Source: Aeromonas rivipollensis
Lineage (GTDB): Bacteria; Pseudomonadota; Gammaproteobacteria; Enterobacterales; Aeromonadaceae
Assembly: GCF_037811135.1 (NCBI RefSeq)
Contig: NZ_CP149130.1
Location: 633,001-697,000 of the forward strand
DNA: 64,000 nucleotides
Direction: 5' to 3'
Shown here: positions 62,411 through 64,000 of the stretch, piece by piece
Layout: every line of letters begins with the position of its first letter
Numbering within the stretch: position 1 is the stretch's first letter
Translations under genes and position numbers: made by a program
The notes under the pieces: generated by a model
Databases searched by the model: none
What the model was told of the DNA's origin: nothing
The model's input: the letters and a program-made list of their open reading frames with translations, nothing else

Positions 62411-64000
62411 TTACTCCCGATCCGGTGTCAGCACTGTCGGCTTGGGGTTCGGCTGCATGTCCGGGTAGTCGAGGTTGTAGTGCAGTCCGCGGGACTCCTT
62501 GCGCTCCAGGGCACAGTTGACGATAAGCTCGGCCACCTGCAACAGGTTGCGCAGCTCCAGCAGGTTGTTGGAGACGCGGAAGTTCGCATAATACTCCTGC
62601 ACCTCCTGCTTGAGCAGGTCGATGCGGCGCTTGGCCCGGGCCAGACGCTTGTTGGTGCGCACTATCCCCACGTAATCCCACATCATCAGCCGCAGCTCGT
62701 GCCAGTTGTGCTGGATCACCACCTGTTCGTCAGAGTCATCCACCTGGCTCTCGTCCCAGGCGGGCAGGCTCGGCGGCTCCACGCTGGTGGGCAGCTTGGC
62801 CAGGATGTCGGCCCCCGCCTGATGGGCATAGACCACGCATTCGAGCAGGGAGTTGGACGCCATGCGGTTGGCGCCGTGCAGCCCTGTGTAGGTCACCTCG
62901 CCGATGGCGTAGAGACCCGGGATGTCGGTCTGGCCGTTGTTGTCGATCATCACGCCGCCACAGGTGTAGTGGGCCGCTGGCACTATGGGCATGGCCTCCT
63001 TGGTGATGTCGATGCCGACCGCAAGGCAGCGCTCATAAATGGTCGGGAAGTGCTTGATGATGAAATCCGCCGGCTTGTGGCTGATATCCAGATACATGCA
63101 GTCGGCGCCGAGCCGCTTCATCTCGTGGTCGATGGCGCGGGCGACGATGTCCCGTGGCGCCAGTTCGGCCCGCTCGTCGAAGTCCGGCATAAAGCGGCTG
63201 CCGTCGGGACGGCGCAGATAGGCCCCTTCGCCACGCAGGGCTTCGGTCAGCAGGAAGTTGGGGTCATCGGGGTGGAACAGGCTGGTGGGGTGGAACTGGT
63301 TGAACTCCAGGTTCGCCACCCGGCAGCCGGCGCGCCACGCCATGGCGATGCCGTCCCCCGAACTCACGTCCGGGTTGGAGGTGTACTGATACACCTTGGA
63401 GGCGCCGCCGGTGGCCAGCGCCACGAAACGGGCGCGGATCACCTCGACCTGCTCGACGTTGCGGTTCCAGACATAGGCGCCGAGCACCCTGTTGCCCGGC
63501 AGATCCAGCTTGCGGGTGGTGATGAGGTCGACCGCGTTGAAGCGCTCCATCAGGCGGATGTTGGGGTGTGAGCGGACCTGATCGATCAGGGTGAGCTGCA
63601 CCGCCTTGCCGGTGGCGTCCGCCGCGTGGAAGATGCGGCGATGGCTGTGACCCCCTTCCCGGGTCAGGTGATAGTGGGATTCCCCCTCGGCATCCTCTTC
63701 CTGATCGAAGGGCACGCCCTGCTGGATCAGCCACTGGATGGAGTCGCGGGCGTTGCGGGCGGTGAACTCCACCACCGCCGGGTCACACAACCCGGCGCCG
63801 GCGTTGAGCGTGTCGCTCACATGGGATTCGATGCTGTCGGTCTCGTCGAACACGGCAGCGATGCCTCCTTGCGCATAGAGAGTGGCCCCCTCACTGATGG
63901 GCCCCTTGCTCAGAACCAGGACTTTGGCCTGGTCTGCCAATCGCAACGCGAGGGACAGACCGGCGGCACCGCTGCCAATGATCAGTACGTCGCAAAGGTA
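62411..64000 (-). CDS. nadB: L-aspartate oxidase (5' end cut by window)
   Basis: 530 codons are visible; only about five to eight N-terminal residues are missing. It oxidises L-aspartate to iminoaspartate, the first step of NAD synthesis, with [23 protein letters not shown] at the start, [46 protein letters not shown] and the substrate loop [18 protein letters not shown] are intact. The succinate dehydrogenase-like capping domain and the C-terminal helical domain are full-length, so the gene is functional as far as seen. Confidence 0.97.
   Translation of the reverse strand, partial: YLCDVLIIGSGAAGLSLALRLADQAKVLVLSKGPISEGATLYAQGGIAAVFDETDSIESHVSDTLNAGAGLCDPAVVEFTARNARDSIQWLIQQGVPFDQEEDAEGESHYHLTREGGHSHRRIFHAADATGKAVQLTLIDQVRSHPNIRLMERFNAVDLITTRKLDLPGNRVLGAYVWNRNVEQVEVIRARFVALATGGASKVYQYTSNPDVSSGDGIAMAWRAGCRVANLEFNQFHPTSLFHPDDPNFLLTEALRGEGAYLRRPDGSRFMPDFDERAELAPRDIVARAIDHEMKRLGADCMYLDISHKPADFIIKHFPTIYERCLAVGIDITKEAMPIVPAAHYTCGGVMIDNNGQTDIPGLYAIGEVTYTGLHGANRMASNSLLECVVYAHQAGADILAKLPTSVEPPSLPAWDESQVDDSDEQVVIQHNWHELRLMMWDYVGIVRTNKRLARAKRRIDLLKQEVQEYYANFRVSNNLLELRNLLQVAELIVNCALERKESRGLHYNLDYPDMQPNPKPTVLTPDRE

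Overview
The window is a chromosomal segment of a high-GC gammaproteobacterium, most likely an Aeromonas. Grounds: the arginine operon argC-B-F-G-H diverging from argE next to ppc, the epd-pgk-fbaA and ygfZ/sdhE/ygfX-nadB arrangements, and a prolyl endopeptidase closely resembling the known Aeromonas enzyme. About 58 protein genes are supported. I saw no rRNA, tRNA, CRISPR array, insertion sequence or prophage. The species cannot be named from this window alone.

Layout. 1-6.2 kb: a partial binding-protein-like gene, a MocR/PdxR-type regulator divergent from an OsmC-rhodanese-GNAT group, ybaK and a PAS-GAF-GGDEF diguanylate cyclase. 6.2-7.3 kb: an AT-rich insert with one gene for an unrecognised two-membrane-helix protein. 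7.4-17.3 kb: ppc, argE and argCBFGH. 17.4-20.8 kb: a LysR gene divergent from a coupled carboxymuconolactone-decarboxylase-like / tautomerase / DUF4865 cassette, then a PaiB-like gene and a PspB-like small protein. 21-28 kb: an accessory region with two tandem lipoprotein genes built from bacterial Ig-like (Big_2) repeats, plus a remnant of a third copy. 28-37 kb: small membrane and acetyltransferase genes, an MgtC-like protein, a five-gene operon (threonine-synthase-like enzyme plus a complete polar amino acid ABC importer) and the prolyl endopeptidase. 37-48 kb: AsmA-like protein, SDR, glnE, GNAT, chemoreceptor, potassium-channel-like protein, ygiM and nudC. 48-54 kb: hemE, ROK sugar kinase, epd, pgk, fbaA. 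54-64 kb: puuB-like oxidase, small lipoprotein, GNAT, dsbD-cutA, a PACE efflux pump divergent from its LysR regulator, ygfZ, sdhE, ygfX, and nadB running off the end.

Most of the content is core biosynthesis (arginine, haem, NAD), central carbon metabolism, nitrogen control and disulfide metabolism. The most unusual signal is a recurring architecture: short tandem duplications of gene ends, with the coding phase kept. The MocR gene has degenerate in-frame copies of its last 13 codons downstream, and a copy of its first ~33 codons upstream that forms a leader ORF overlapping the real start as ATGA. A permease-permease junction is duplicated with a 91-bp period. The chemoreceptor gene is followed by two 132-bp copies of its C-terminal codons plus a terminator-like hairpin. 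These unit lengths, frames and translations were read directly from the sequence; how they arose and whether they function is inference.
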